This document shows positions 25,139-41,400 of a stretch of 64,000 bases of DNA, in pieces. The notes beneath the pieces are model-generated. The model was not told where the DNA came from and ran no database searches. It worked only from the letters and a program-made list of their open reading frames with translations. Source of the DNA: Paraspadella gotoi (Eukaryota > Chaetognatha); the NCBI GenBank assembly GCA_051294375.1, contig CM119263.1, positions 19,330,625 to 19,394,624 of the forward strand, written 5' to 3'. Within the stretch, counting starts at the first letter, position 1. The number at the start of each line of letters is the position of its first letter. A program made the translations under genes and the position numbers.

Positions 25139-25893
25139 TCAACATCTAAAGAAAATGGTGTCTTCCAACAGTTGAAGAACAGAGAGGCTAAGGCAGTCAA
25201 TTTTCTGTCGCTTCGGATTGATCGAAAGCGGGAAGAAGCTTATCAATTAAATAATATAATCTGAAAAAGGAAACAGCCTTGAAGAAATTCTTTTTTTGAA
25301 AATAGTAGACGCAGGACGATGAATTCTTTTTGTATTGGCCGGTTTTTTTTGTTTTTGTTTTTTTTTTTGTACGGAAATGGGTACCAAACTACGATATTGA
25401 GGAACAAAGGATTGGTCTGGCAAATCCTTAATTTTTCTCCCTTATAGCTGTCATTAGTCATAGCATGATTGATTCGGGTATTTCAACAATGAAATTAGAA
25501 CTCAAATAATTATTATTTCTTTTTTTCCCACTGATGAAAATGAAAGTCTTTTTAATTTAACAAAAACGGTTGGCTATAACATAGAATTCACTGGGTAAAT
25601 TTCTATGCTTTCAAAATACGTTAAGAGCAACTTTTGAAGATTAAAATGCTCATATGATCTATCGCGTTTTTTAGTATACTACTGCTTAGGAAAAAAAATA
25701 TCATGCTATATTTTAAAACTTTTTTACTTTTTTTCTACGCCTTTTCTTATTTTCTTTATCTCTTGAAGCCCAAGTTTAAAAAAATTAACTCACTTCAAAA
25801 TTTTTTTGCAGCCAAAGTATGGAATTTTTGGCCAAAATTTTTTAGGTGTTGGCATCTCAGTTGATAAGGAATATTTGCCTAGAATTATCAGAA

Positions 25894-26121
25894 NNNNNNN
25901 NNNNNNNNNNNNNNNNNNNNNNNNNNNNNNNNNNNNNNNNNNNNNNNNNNNNNNNNNNNNNNNNNNNNNNNNNNNNNNNNNNNNNNNNNNNNNNNNNNNN
26001 NNNNNNNNNNNNNNNNNNNNNNNNNNNNNNNNNNNNNNNNNNNNNNNNNNNNNNNNNNNNNNNNNNNNNNNNNNNNNNNNNNNNNNNNNNNNNNNNNNNN
26101 NNNNNNNNNNNNNNNNNNNNN
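25894..26121. other. Assembly gap (228 N)
   Basis: A run of unresolved bases in the intergenic region. The apparent open frames across it are artefacts. Confidence 0.99.
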
Positions 26122-26424
26122 AAACTAAAAATATGAGTTTTTGACTAGTCAATTTAAGATATAAAAAAAAATTTTCAAACCATCTTTGAATTCAAATCTC
26201 AAGACAAAACTCAAAATGGTCAAAAATGAACATAATTTTTTTATGAAAAGTCGAAAAAATTATAATGATTCTGGATTATAAAATGCGGGAGATGATTTCA
26301 ATCAATCAGTGATCCAGCCCAGTTTGTGTTTGGGTTCAAATTCAATCAATTTTGTAAGTAATAATCAAGCAGTATTGGAAAAAAATGCTTTTTTTTTCTG
26401 AATTCGTCGATCAAAAATTCAAAA

Positions 26425-26590
26425 TCACTGCCTCTGACAGCTTAGTAGTCGTTCCCCAACTGAGTTCCGGGTTCAATCCCTTGTCGGTCACGCTGGTTAA
26501 GTGATGATGATGGTGATGCTAAGCACGCAAGTGACATAGGGTGGTCACTGGTCACTGCAGATCCACAGCCCAAAGCTGGACGTTAGAATA
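26425..26590 (+). mobile_element. Possible tRNA-derived SINE
   Basis: An A-box-like string (GACAGCTTAGTAG, about 26436-26448) is followed by a B box GGTTCAATCCC at 26470-26480, the spacing expected for a tRNA head. The next 110 bp are GC-richer than the surroundings and unrelated to a tRNA, as in a SINE body. No target-site duplication was found, and no second copy is present in this window. Confidence 0.4.
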
Positions 26591-27015
26591 CAAGATTAGT
26601 TCGATTTTCATGCCAAATCTAATATTATGCAAGAAAACAAATTGCGTGTCTGGTATTTCCAACAGGTCCTCTTGTTATGTTTTATATTTTTGTAGATGAA
26701 ATTCGTGAGGTTTCTATTTTTTTAATTTAAACCTATTGCTATTAATAAACTTAAAAAATAAAAACAAATCCGAATTAGATTTTCGCATTTATATTGTAAC
26801 GGTGTAATTTTTTTGTTTATTTCTTCTATACACTGTATACATTTTTTTTGGAATACAATATCTTGGATATCGAAGATTAAATTAACTAACATACCCGTGT
26901 TAAATAGTAACATTTAAATATTTTAAAAATTTGAATCTATAGATTTGCCTTTGCAATTGTCAACTTGAAAGTTATTGATTTATGAGGTTTGCATCGTTTC
27001 AATTCGCCTTTGCGC

Positions 27016-31234
<4,219 letters not shown>

Positions 31235-33998
31235 TCACTCCATTTTGTTATTGTAAGCATCGAGTTGGGCATCCAATTCTTCGGCGGTCATGGTCGGTTT
31301 GTCGTTGCGGCCCACACGGCCTCGTGGAGCACCGCCGCCTCTGCCCCCATTGCGCATTCTGTTTCCGTCGGCACCGCCGGTACGCAGACGGCCGCCGTCA
31401 CCGCCGGCATTTCGGCGAGCCAAAGGCGGTTGGCGTAGCGGCGCTCCACCGTTCAACCGTTGACTGAGAAGTCGGGCAACGTCTTCGACCTGACGAGGGA
31501 AAAGATAATTAGTCACTTATCTTATAATTTTTCATTTAGATAAATAACTAATACCAGTTGACAAGTCCGACGCTTCTAGAGTCTCGATTCAAAGGAACCA
31601 ATACGAAATAATTAGCGTACCTGTCCAGTGGCGAGTTGAATTTCCATCGGTTTGCCGTCAAGCGGCACTCCGTGGTACTGATTCATTGCTTTCTTGGCGT
31701 CACTGGCTACGTAGAAGACAACGTCCGCCGTTCCAAGAGACCGTCCCGACCTGAAAGAGCAAGACAAATGTTGATAAGTTATAAGCCATTATAGCATAGT
31801 GATGACAATGAAAAACAAAGAAGCTCATCTGACAACAGCAACAACAAGGCGACAACGATTGTGTCAATCATGAATTCACCACTAGACCGTTAAGTGGGTC
31901 AATGTAAGTAATAATACTATCTAGGAAAAACGTATATCACATAATTGAATTGATAGCTGAGAATAGATTTGGTCTTTGCATACCAGAAAAAAAAATTGTA
32001 ACTTAATAGAAATAATTCATTATGAATAAATTAAGTTTCAATTGTTTTCTTCTGGTATGCAAAGACCGAATCTATTCTCAGCTATCAATTGAATCTAATC
32101 CTGCCAGAATCATAACTTATTGATGCGATGATAGTCATTCATTGAAGAATAACAATTTAGAAAAGGCGTTTGAATTGTTTACAACGATTTTATTTTCATT
32201 TAAGAAACGTACATGTTTCGGCTCTATTTGCCAGCCTTCATCAGCGTTAAAATTGGGAACTTTGCCCTCTCTCTCTATCTCTTTCTCTCTCTCTCTCTCT
32301 CCCTTCTTTTGCACACATTTTCTCTGTAAAAATCAAATTCAATTTTAACGCTGATGAAGGCTCGCAAATAGAGCCGAAACATGTACGTTTCTTAAATGAA
32401 AATAAAATCGTTGCCTTTTCTTTTCACAACGAAAGAAAGTATTACACAATAATGTCTACTAATCAAAAAATAACAAATAAAAAAATATCAAATTTACATC
32501 TAATATATAATGACGTCCTTTTCTTTAAACAGCTTTCCCCGGTATGTATCCCTATCAGAATATACAATACTTTGTAGTCTTAACCCTCAACAATAACGAA
32601 TCATAAATAACCTTAATCCCATAAATTATTCTCTGCACCCCTTTTTGTTCAGACTTTTCGATATTTTAAAATTTTCAATAAATGACTTTTTAACAAGAAT
32701 GATGTCTAATATCTATTTTGATGCTAGTGCTGAGTACAATAAGTATTCCCCGATCTAATACTTAAGGAAGTAGTCTTTTCATACAATTGAAACATTCTTT
32801 GAAATATTATACCACTTCGTGGATAGGGAAGCCAGGTTCTCTGGGAGTAAATAAACGAGACTGAGAGAGTCTTGATTGAAAGCTTGCAGGGACCTGCTAT
32901 GTTATTATCTTGTAAGAGCGATGGAGGCCTTAAACCACCAAAGCCTGTCCAAAGTAAGGGGCAAGATAGCTTATTTATTAAATGAATGGATAATTTTTGT
33001 ATTGGTCGTACTAATTTCATCTAATTAAAAAACTAGGGCAGAAAGTAACTTAACTTTGTGTTGTATAGATGCTCCCTCTATTTCTAGAAGACAACACAAA
33101 CATCCCTCTCCCCATTACATTAAAAAAGAATATACATTATATAAAGAATATAATTAAGTCTAATATATAGTGAAATTTATAAAATTTTTACATTTATTTA
33201 AAAATTTTAATATAAAATTTTAAAATCTAATATTGTAAATCACGTAATCTTGCATTTTTTCATAATAATTTCGCCTAGTTATTCGCCTCAAGGGTATGCT
33301 AACCCGTCCTTTAAAACCACGAAAAGACCGTACCTGTCGTAGTGAACGGAGGCTGATTTGAGCTTCCCGAACTCGGAAAACAACTCCTGAATGTCGGTGT
33401 CGGAAACTCCGTAGTCGAGGTTTGATACGAGCAGCTTTCCAGCTAAAGATCGTTGAGCGTTGAGAGTGAGAGAGGGAAAGGGAGGCATGCGGAAAGAAGA
33501 AAGAGAAGCGGTCCGAGGAAGTCCGCGACATTGACCATACACGAAAACCTTTAGTCGAGTCACTAAACCATACTTGAGGCTAAACCGTCGGAAGCGAGCC
33601 CAATCCTGCTCCGCTTGGCGGGGGAAGGTCCGTCCTCGAACATGTCGTGCTCCCATTTTTCGTCAGGATTACCGGAAGACGGGCGAAAGGGAGCTGGACG
33701 TCGGAGAGCACCGCCTCCTAAAAAAATTATTAGGTGGTTGTTTATTTTAAGTAGAAATCACTATCTAATCTATATTTTATAATCAATCTTTAAGTTTTAA
33801 ACGAGAATACTTACCCCTCCGCCTCATCGGGCCGCCGCCACCGCCCCTGCCGATTCGACTACCACCCCGAGCACCACCACCGACCGCGCCGCCTCCACCT
33901 CCGCCGCCACCGCCTCTTCGTCCTCCACGACCACCTCTTCTACCGATGCCCTGCTTGGCGATGAAATCGTCAAGGCTCATATCGATGCTATCGCCCAT
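31235..33998 (-). CDS. ALYREF: ALYREF/Aly mRNA export adaptor (THO complex subunit 4)
   Basis: Five exons (minus): 33815-33998, 33574-33717, 33334-33442, 31621-31750, 31235-31489; 273 residues. The N-terminal UAP56-binding motif is [11 protein letters not shown]; a Gly/Arg-rich region follows. KWEHDMF leads to a single RRM: RNP2 in [13 protein letters not shown], and [14 protein letters not shown] with [16 protein letters not shown] forming the second half. A second Gly/Arg-rich region precedes the C-terminal UAP56-binding helix [17 protein letters not shown]. Family knowledge: the protein couples splicing and the TREX complex to NXF1-dependent mRNA export in the nucleus. The third intron (31751-33333) is enlarged by repeat insertions. 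Start and stop fit the family ends exactly. Confidence 0.96.
31944..32094. repeat. Long inverted repeat (about 43-bp arms)
   Basis: Arms at about 31944-31986 and 32052-32094 are near-perfect reverse complements, with about 65 nt of AT-rich loop. The core arm reads TAGCTGAGAATAGATT then GGTCTTTGCATACCAG. It could be a MITE or foldback element in the third ALYREF intron. Confidence 0.85.
32182..32413. mobile_element. Foldback element with hammerhead-like motif in both arms
   Basis: Arms 32182-32255 and 32340-32413 (74 nt each) are reverse complements with one mismatch. The loop contains a CT tract. Each arm, read outward (minus at left, plus at right), contains CTGATGA, A, a GGCT(C)/(G)AGCC stem, GAAAC and ATGTACGTTTC. 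It lies in the third ALYREF intron, 90 bp from the preceding inverted repeat. Confidence 0.8.
32790..32965. repeat. Dispersed repeat, copy 1
   Basis: A stretch including GATAGGGAAGCCAGG, AAACGAGACTGA, GCTTGCAGGGACCTGCT and ATCTTGTAAGAGCG is shared, in the same orientation, with about 42410-42610. The copies have diverged by substitutions and small indels. It lies in the third ALYREF intron. No protein family was recognised in it. Confidence 0.75.
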
Positions 33999-34986
33999 TG
34001 TTTTTTTCTTTTATTCAAGTTAAATACAGTAAATTTGAAAATTTATAATAGCAGAAACCGAAGATAAGCCTTTTTAATTGTTTAAGATACTTTTTTTTAT
34101 TCTGTAGATGGTGGGAGCAAACGTACATATGAGTTTAAAAAGAATATGGAGTACAGGAGTAGGAATTGGAATAATTAAGTTTTGAAATAGCGTGTACCAT
34201 GAAACAATATGATGGGAAACGGGGAAGAGTTATCAGTATATTCTAACTGCGACTCGTAAAACTACGTAAATTACATACTATATAATATATATGCATCATT
34301 ATATCCACAAAAATCGACAGGCAATTCATCAACTAATCAATGTATCACAAGAAACGACGTAAACGAATTCGAAACACCGAGAAAAATGCGTCGATGTTAA
34401 GAAATGGTTTAGGTCTAGAGGTAATCAGGATACTGCAAATATCGTAAATACCGCAAATATCGCAAAATCGCAAAAAAATTGTGGATAGGTTAAAACGAAG
34501 GTACCGGTTATCACTATCAAAATATCACTAACGTCGTAAAAGCGGCGTGCTGAAATAAGCTTTTCATGAAATAAAATTCGGCTTATCACTTTTACTTTGT
34601 ACTTGAGGTCTGAGTATAGTAATATAAAAAATGGCTTAATAATGAGCATTGAGCAACTACTCCCGAAAACAATTTTTTCACAAAAATTGTAAATGTTCCT
34701 GAATTTTTAACTTAAAAAAGCCATGTTAGCGTGATAAATGTTCGAAATGTTTTTTTTATTTACGTGCAACTACGTCTGACTGCTGTATAGTGTATACCTT
34801 ACGATAATGTTTGGATAAAAGCACCGTAAAATAAAAGAATAAAAACATGAAGGGAATTATAGACAGAAAATAAATCACAAACTTTGTCAGCATCACAGCA
34901 AATTAACTGCACAAAATAAGAACTGTCGACCGACAGCAACAAGGAAGACACATGTCAATGCTAAATCAAGTGTCCGGGTAAATTGA

Positions 34987-37257
34987 CTACCCGACTGAAT
35001 TAAGTTTAGTTTTCGGGAAGTAAGAGGAAGGGGCTCCGGTCTGCTTGCTTTTTTCCGCTCTGAGTTCAGCGGAACCTACAAGTCCCAGAGAGTTAGGCGC
35101 CCGAGCGACAGAGACAACGTTGCGCTGGTTAATCTGGGGTCTGTTGGCGCCCCCAGAGTTAGTACCAGATCTAGCTTTAGCGTTATTGTTGGGTTTGGCA
35201 TCGACTTTAGAAGCCTGAAGATATTTGAAGTCAATTCCGCCCGCGACGTTGTTATTGATGACATCGCCATTTGTTTCCGCATCTACATTCTTGATTGATT
35301 CCACTTTTCCTGCGTTAGAAGGGGCGCTTCCTCCGACGCCAACGCTTTGAATCGGCAAAGGAGATTGCCCCGGCATAATTGAACCACCGCCAGGAAAGTA
35401 GGCGCTCTTCGAAAACGTAGCGGCGTATTGATTATGCGGAGCTGCAAGGGAATATGCAGCGCGGACAACAGTGGAAGGGATCACCGGTGGTGGTGGATAA
35501 GAAGAATAAGCGCCGCCAGCGGGCTGCGTAAAACCAGATTGCGAGGGAGTACTATGAGCGCCAACGTTCAACGGTGAATCGAAAGTTGGCAATGGGTGCA
35601 TCCCTGGCAGGATCGTATGCGTCGGGGCCAGGGGGTTAGTGATCTGGGACCGAGTCCCAATGGAGTGGAGTTGTTTTTCGGTGGCCTGCTTGTTTAACCA
35701 ACCAATGAGGTTCTCGTTTTTTTCTATTTGTTTCTGCGCGTCCTCAAGTTGCTTGCCTTTTTCCTCTGCCTTTTTCTTCGCTAATTCCGATTCCTCGGCC
35801 CGTTCCCTCATCTTCTCTACCAAAGATTCGCCCTCTTTCTTTGCTGCTTCTAATGCCTGCGTCTTTTCCTTTAATGACTTTTCCTGTTCCTGGGCAATTT
35901 GATTACGCAGTCGCAGTTTGGAGTCGGTATTTTTAAGGTTTGTCTGCAGACGTTGGATGATCTCGTTGCCCTTCTTGACTTCTTCCGAGAGAGATTTGAC
36001 ATATTTCTCAAGCTTCTTTTCCCTGGTTGCGGCAGCCAATGCTTCCTCCTCCAACTTCAACACCTTCTCCCGCTCTTCGGCCAACATATCGCCTCCACGC
36101 TCCACCACTTTCTCCTTGTCGGTGATTTCCTCTTCTAGTCGCGCCATTTTGTGCAGCAGAGCCGCATTTTCTTTTTCTTTGATTCGCAGTTCGCTTTCGA
36201 GGGCAGCGGAAGACTTGCGACTGTTCTCCAGCTCAGCGCGGTCACGCGCCCTATCATCCTCTACCGTCGTTAGCTTCGCCTTCAACTCCCTCAGTGAAGC
36301 TTCGTTAGCGTAACGGCGATCAGTGAGTTCGCGATTGGCAGCCTCCAGGTTCGTGGTTCTCGCCTCTAATTGATTCTTAATCCGAAGGAACTCGGCGTCC
36401 GAAGTCTTGCGCTCTGTTTCGAGTTTGGCCTGAAATTCTTCCCGCAGCCGCTCCATCTTTTCTTTTTCTGCGAAAAGGTCTCGCTGGAGGGAAGCAGTTG
36501 CAGAATTTTTCTCATCCTGAGATTTAAATTTAAGTTCTTCGAGCTCGACCGATTTAGCCGAGAGCCGCTCCTCCGCCGACCGTAGTCTGTCTGACAGATC
36601 CCGCTCTCTTCGCTCAAAAGATGTCGTTTCCACACTTAAAGTATCCCTTATATGGCGTAGCTTATTCGCCAAATGTTTCTTGACGTCGGTGTCGGTTCCA
36701 GCCACTAGCTTCAGAGACAAATGTTCCAGGTTCTTGAAGGGATTCGTCTCGATAATCTTGAGCATGGCATAGATGCCTCCAGCTAAAGCGGGGCCGGTAA
36801 GTGACGCCCGCTGAGGCGACAACAACTCAAGAACATATTTCGGCTGCGGTTTGTCTTCTTCGGAGGCGCAGAGTTGCAGCAAATCGATGAGCTTCTGTGG
36901 AAATGCACTGAAGTCAACCAGGAGGTCCTGCTGACTTTTCAACGTCTGGAAATCTTCTTCGCCTTTCCGACAAAATGAGCATTTTAGAAAAAAAAGTAAG
37001 CATGAATAATGTAAAGAATAATTTAAAGAATAACTAACAAAAAATTCTTTATCTGACGAATGAAACTTACCTAAGGTCAAGGTGTGAAGAAAAAACAGGT
37101 CATCGTCGTCGGTAAGTTGAAGGTGAAGTTCCCTCCTAGATTGAGCGACATGAAATTCGACCGCGATGTTAACGGCGCCTTTCCGATCCTCCAGCGACGA
37201 GGGCGACTTGAAGCGGACGACAAATGTTTTGGAGAAAAGTCGGTCAACAGACGCCAT
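34987..37257 (-). CDS. SAS-6: SAS-6 centriole assembly protein
   Basis: Two exons (minus): 37071-37257 and 34987-36962, about 720 residues. The intron is 108 nt, a multiple of three without a stop, so the genomic frame reads through it. The globular head has the family's landmarks: LQLTDDDDLFFLHTLTL, then DFQTLKSQQDLLVDFSAFP and FIDLL-type KLIDLLQLC, and the segment NPFKNLEHLSLKLVAGTD. From about residue 165 to 485 a long coiled coil rich in Glu, Lys and Leu follows, then a disordered Pro/Ser/Gly tail to the end. Family knowledge: head-to-head dimers of SAS-6 build the nine-fold cartwheel of new centrioles. The start codon is 1.2 kb from the oppositely oriented Lingerer start. The intron is supported because its removal restores LTLGEEDFQTLK. 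Confidence 0.96.
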   Translation of the reverse strand: MASVDRLFSKTFVVRFKSPSSLEDRKGAVNIAVEFHVAQSRRELHLQLTDDDDLFFLHTLTLGKFHSSDKEFFVSYSLNYSLHYSCLLFFLKCSFCRKGEEDFQTLKSQQDLLVDFSAFPQKLIDLLQLCASEEDKPQPKYVLELLSPQRASLTGPALAGGIYAMLKIIETNPFKNLEHLSLKLVAGTDTDVKKHLANKLRHIRDTLSVETTSFERRERDLSDRLRSAEERLSAKSVELEELKFKSQDEKNSATASLQRDLFAEKEKMERLREEFQAKLETERKTSDAEFLRIKNQLEARTTNLEAANRELTDRRYANEASLRELKAKLTTVEDDRARDRAELENSRKSSAALESELRIKEKENAALLHKMARLEEEITDKEKVVERGGDMLAEEREKVLKLEEEALAAATREKKLEKYVKSLSEEVKKGNEIIQRLQTNLKNTDSKLRLRNQIAQEQEKSLKEKTQALEAAKKEGESLVEKMRERAEESELAKKKAEEKGKQLEDAQKQIEKNENLIGWLNKQATEKQLHSIGTRSQITNPLAPTHTILPGMHPLPTFDSPLNVGAHSTPSQSGFTQPAGGAYSSYPPPPVIPSTVVRAAYSLAAPHNQYAATFSKSAYFPGGGSIMPGQSPLPIQSVGVGGSAPSNAGKVESIKNVDAETNGDVINNNVAGGIDFKYLQASKVDAKPNNNAKARSGTNSGGANRPQINQRNVVSVARAPNSLGLVGSAELRAEKSKQTGAPSSYFPKTKLNSVG

Positions 37258-38463
37258 TATCGTCAGGTCTCGATAAACGCCTTTACGTCTCGTCTACCGC
37301 ATCATCCACGTATGAAAGCATTTTTACAAATCTAATGAAAAACTGAAAAAATTAATCTCAAATAAATTCAACGATTGCAAATTAAGTATTGATTGATAAA
37401 AAAATAACTAGTCCGAGTAGAAACTGTCCCTCTCCGTTACGAAAATTCGCAACAATAAAAACAAATGAATAAAAACCAACAAATGTCGATTTAACAGCAA
37501 AGACCAAAACCTGGTCGACCACATTCTTACAAATCTAGTAGATTTAAATATTTAAAAAGAAATAAAAGGAATCGCAGTGATATTTTGTTTGTTGTACTCG
37601 AAAACCTTTTCTTTGGTAGGAGGAAGAGCAGGAAGAGCAGGAAGCGAAGGAAAAGCCAGGAAGAGGATGAACGGACAAGCCTTTCTTTCCCGCTTGCATG
37701 GAGACTCAACGCGCATGCGCCGACTTATTCAAAATCACCCTTTTTATTGCGATTTTCTCGTACTTTCTCATATTTTTTTTGCGCATTTTGTCTAATTTCG
37801 CCCGGTGATTACTCTGTTAAAATTTCAGTTCGTGGTGTAAGAAGGTTGGTATAATCTATTAGTATTAAATGACGTCATGTAAGAAAGACTGCTGCCACCG
37901 CCATCTTCTCTGTGATTCTTTTGTCAACGAAAACCAAGGTAAACTTCCCGGTTATTCTTTTGTGAAAATTCTTATTTTTTTGAAGTTTACGGGTGGATAT
38001 TTCACTTTGTCAAGTTTTTTTATGCAGCAGATAATCGTGTTTGATCGTAATAAAATGCTTCTGAGCGATATCTGTGTAATTTTCACCGCTTTCTTTTTTA
38101 TAAATTGTTTACTTCGCACTCACATGGTCAGCTGATGTGAATTACGTCGAAAATTTTAATCATATTAGAATATCGGTATTATAATTGAAATAATTAGAGT
38201 TAAAAGAATATTTTTTGTAACTTGTAACTTTTGTATATTTCAAGTTATTTAGTCATTCATGCTGCGTCATTTTTTCTCGTTTAAATCTTCTCTGATCGAA
38301 ACTTTGCCGACGATAATGAGTCATCAGTATTTGCTTAAACTAAAACAGTTAAAACTAAAAAAGATTAGATGTATCGACACATTTATATCTCATATTTTTT
38401 TCCTTCGCAGATTTTTGTACATAGTTGTTTTGTAAATATTGTAAAGTTGGACGACAACAGCAG
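37258..38463. promoter_or_regulatory. Putative bidirectional promoter region between SAS-6 and Lingerer
   Basis: This 1.2-kb interval separates the start codons of two head-to-head genes. It holds AT-rich sequence, a GGAAGAGCA repeat at 37620-37650 and possible leader exons. No TATA or initiator element can be assigned with confidence; the promoter role is inferred only from gene orientation. Confidence 0.45.
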
Positions 38464-41400
38464 ATGACCTCAGTGACGAGCGCCTCGTCCCGAGCCTCCG
38501 GGGGCGGGCGTGGGGGGACCAGTCAGACCAAGGGTAAGGTTTCGGAATTTTGAAATCCAAATTTATTGCATGTACATTTCATGTTGTATGAAAGAATGTT
38601 TTTCTTATTTTTAAAGGGGAAAATCACAGAACGAACAACGCTGGTCAACATGCTAAAACCTCCCACCCCCATCATTCAGATGCTTTACACAGTTCACAAA
38701 AAGGAGTGACAAATATTCCACAGGCGAGTTGATTATTACTTATTGTGGTTAATTAACTGTTATTGAGTAATAGTATGAATTTGTTAAAATCTTTAATTAT
38801 TTTTATTACTTTGGCCAAAGTGAAGTGATAAATATAAACCCTGCGTAGGCCAATAAAATCAATCCTCTATATAAAATCTTTTCTCCGCAAAATCTGCATG
38901 ACATATACATTAGGGTGGAGCGATGAAAAGATTGAGTGATTGAACATTATTTTTTTGCTGCTTATAGACATGTAATGGATCTCCCAGAAATATCAAACAT
39001 TTTTGAAAGTTCTTGATTCTTGCAAAGTTTCTCATTCCAAATTAGGTTGAAAAAAAAATATCACCATTAAATTTTTTTTCAAATGCTCATTATGGACTTT
39101 CCCGCCACTTTTTGCGCAAACCACTTCCGGTTGAAAAAAGATATGGATTTTTAAAAGAAGCAAGCAGTTAGTTAATCAAATTACAGTTTCTATAATTTGC
39201 TTAAAATTACATTTTGTATGTCAAAGGATAACAATTAGAAAAGGCTTTATATTATAAAATGCTCTGTTTTGACAAAACTAGGGGTAAAATTTTATTTTTA
39301 TCATTCAACTATGTATTAAATAAATAATTTTAGCTAACATCGTTTTATACCTAAAAACAAAGTTATTTTTTAACCGGAAGTGGTACGCCACATAGTGGCG
39401 TGGAAAGTCTATAAATCTCTACCTGAGAAATTTTTCATTGTGATATTGGTTTTTTCATTAAAATTGGAATGAGAAACTTTGCAAGAACCAACAACTTTTC
39501 TAAAGTGGGATATTTTTGGGAGCCCTAACATGTAATTAATAAATTTTAAATCCTTTTAAAAATCTTTTTAGCATAACAGTAAAATTCAATTATTTTGTAG
39601 TAATTTCCTTATAAAATCGTTAAATTTCAAAATAATTTTTATAAAATATGTTATATGATATTTTAATGTTTGGATCACAAAAAAATGACTAAAACGTTTT
39701 AAACATATATAAGTTTTTACTACAGAGAATAAAAAAGTCATGAATTTAAAATTTTTTTTCTAGTTTTAAACGCTGAAGATGAATTTTTGATAACATATTT
39801 ATTTATATTTTTGATTCAAGTTTTTATGAAGAATCTGAATTTTAATAAAAGTTAAAAAAAAAAAAATTTAAATTTACTATTTTATAAGAATATTACTACA
39901 AATAATTTAGAGGAAACAAAGTGTTTTTGAATTTGTTACGATTTATTTTTAATAAAGGGACATGTTTCGACTCTTTGGGTTCGAGTCTTCATCAGCATTT
40001 GAAATTCACAAACTTTTCAGTTGTTTTCATTGACTTTGGAGAGAAAGAAGGAGAGAGAGAGAGAGCTTCCAACAAAGGCTTATCAGGTCAGAGAGATATT
40101 CGAGTGGCGCTTGGTATATTTCCAGAGGATCCTTACCAGATCCCAACCTCTCCACTCCACCACAATATCCTCTCAACCCATTACAAGCCAATGACCCGAG
40201 CTCATTGTTAACGCCCTTCATTTGCCATGCCAGGGGGGGCCAGCTCATTTTGAGCTCTTTCTCACCTTATTTTTCCCTTACCTTTATCTTATCTATCCCT
40301 CATAACTTATTTTCCATTTCAAATTTCAATTCTTCAATTTTTCATTATTCCAAATTTCCAACTTTTCACAAACAATTATTTATTAATCTTTGTTATTTAT
40401 TTAGTTTTTTCTTTTTCACTGTTGTACATTACCAAATGTATTAATTTTTTATCTCTCTCTCTCTCTCTTTCTCTCTCTCATTTTTCACCAATTTCACATT
40501 TACTTACTCTCCTTCCCTTCCCTCACTTTCACCTGTCCTCACATCTGTCCTTTACTCAATTCTTTGTTGGAAGCTCTCTCTCTCTTTCTCCTCCTCTCTT
40601 TCTCTCCCAAAGTCAATGAAAACAACTGAAAAGTTTGTGAATTTCAAATGCTGATGAAGACTCGAACGCCATTATTAAAAATAAATCGTTGTAACAAATT
40701 CAAAAACACTTTGTTTCCTCTAAATACAATAACAACGAAAAAGAAAGGATTATCACATACAAATATATTATATTTTACTATTCTGTTCCCGAGATAATAT
40801 GAACAAAATATTTTTTGTACTAGTTAATCATAATATTTCGCGTCTAAATATCCTTGTTCGATCATTCAAATAATTTTTTTGTTGAGTGCTCCACTCTAAT
40901 ATACATATGGGAAAAATTCAAGTTATGACAAGTAGGGGCAAGCGGGCTTTTTTATGAAATGAAGAATAAACTTTTTTATCAAACTTAATGAGGCATATTT
41001 CGTTTAATACTTAATTGTTGTAAAGTAAAAATTCTGCTCTTTATAACATAAACTATCCAGCTAAAATGTTACGATTTAGTGAAAAAAATTCAAGTATTTT
41101 TCTATTGTATGAAAAAATTTTATAACCCGATTGCTCTTTGTTTCGAATATATTACAAGTTTTTTTAGTATCATTCCACATTGAAGTTCCTTTAGTCACTT
41201 GGAAGTCACTTCGGTGCAACACATTAGAAGGACCGTTCTTGTTTTCCTCTAACGTTAACGAGTATGAAATAAATACCTCTTAATAATTTTACCTACAAAG
41301 TTTTTGCCATCATTCATAATCTGATGCTATTTTTTTTTAAAAATATCTTCGCTTATAAATGTTTATTTGGCTTTTTAAAAATATATAAATCGTAGCAATT

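Larger units (their letters stand above)
25139..27015. other. Intergenic region with a 228-bp gap and a SINE-like piece
   Basis: AT-rich sequence between the convergent membrane-protein pair (plus) and alpha-tubulin (minus). It contains an N gap at 25894-26121 and a tRNA-like segment at 26425-26490. No exon was recognised. Confidence 0.6.
38903..40910. mobile_element. Putative non-autonomous DNA transposon (2 kb) with short terminal inverted repeats
   Basis: Left end ATTAGGGTGGAGC (38909-38921) and right end GCTCCACTCTAAT (40888-40900) form an inverted repeat with one mismatch. ATAC flanks both outer ends as a possible target duplication. No transposase is encoded. Two further inverted-repeat units lie inside it. 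Confidence 0.5.

Noticed and set aside
25790-26152. Long frames at 25.8-26.1 kb
   Set aside because: They consist mostly of N bases.
34425-34649. Hydrophobic open frame between ALYREF and SAS-6
   Set aside because: AT-rich, no splice or family support; it is probably 3' flank of SAS-6.
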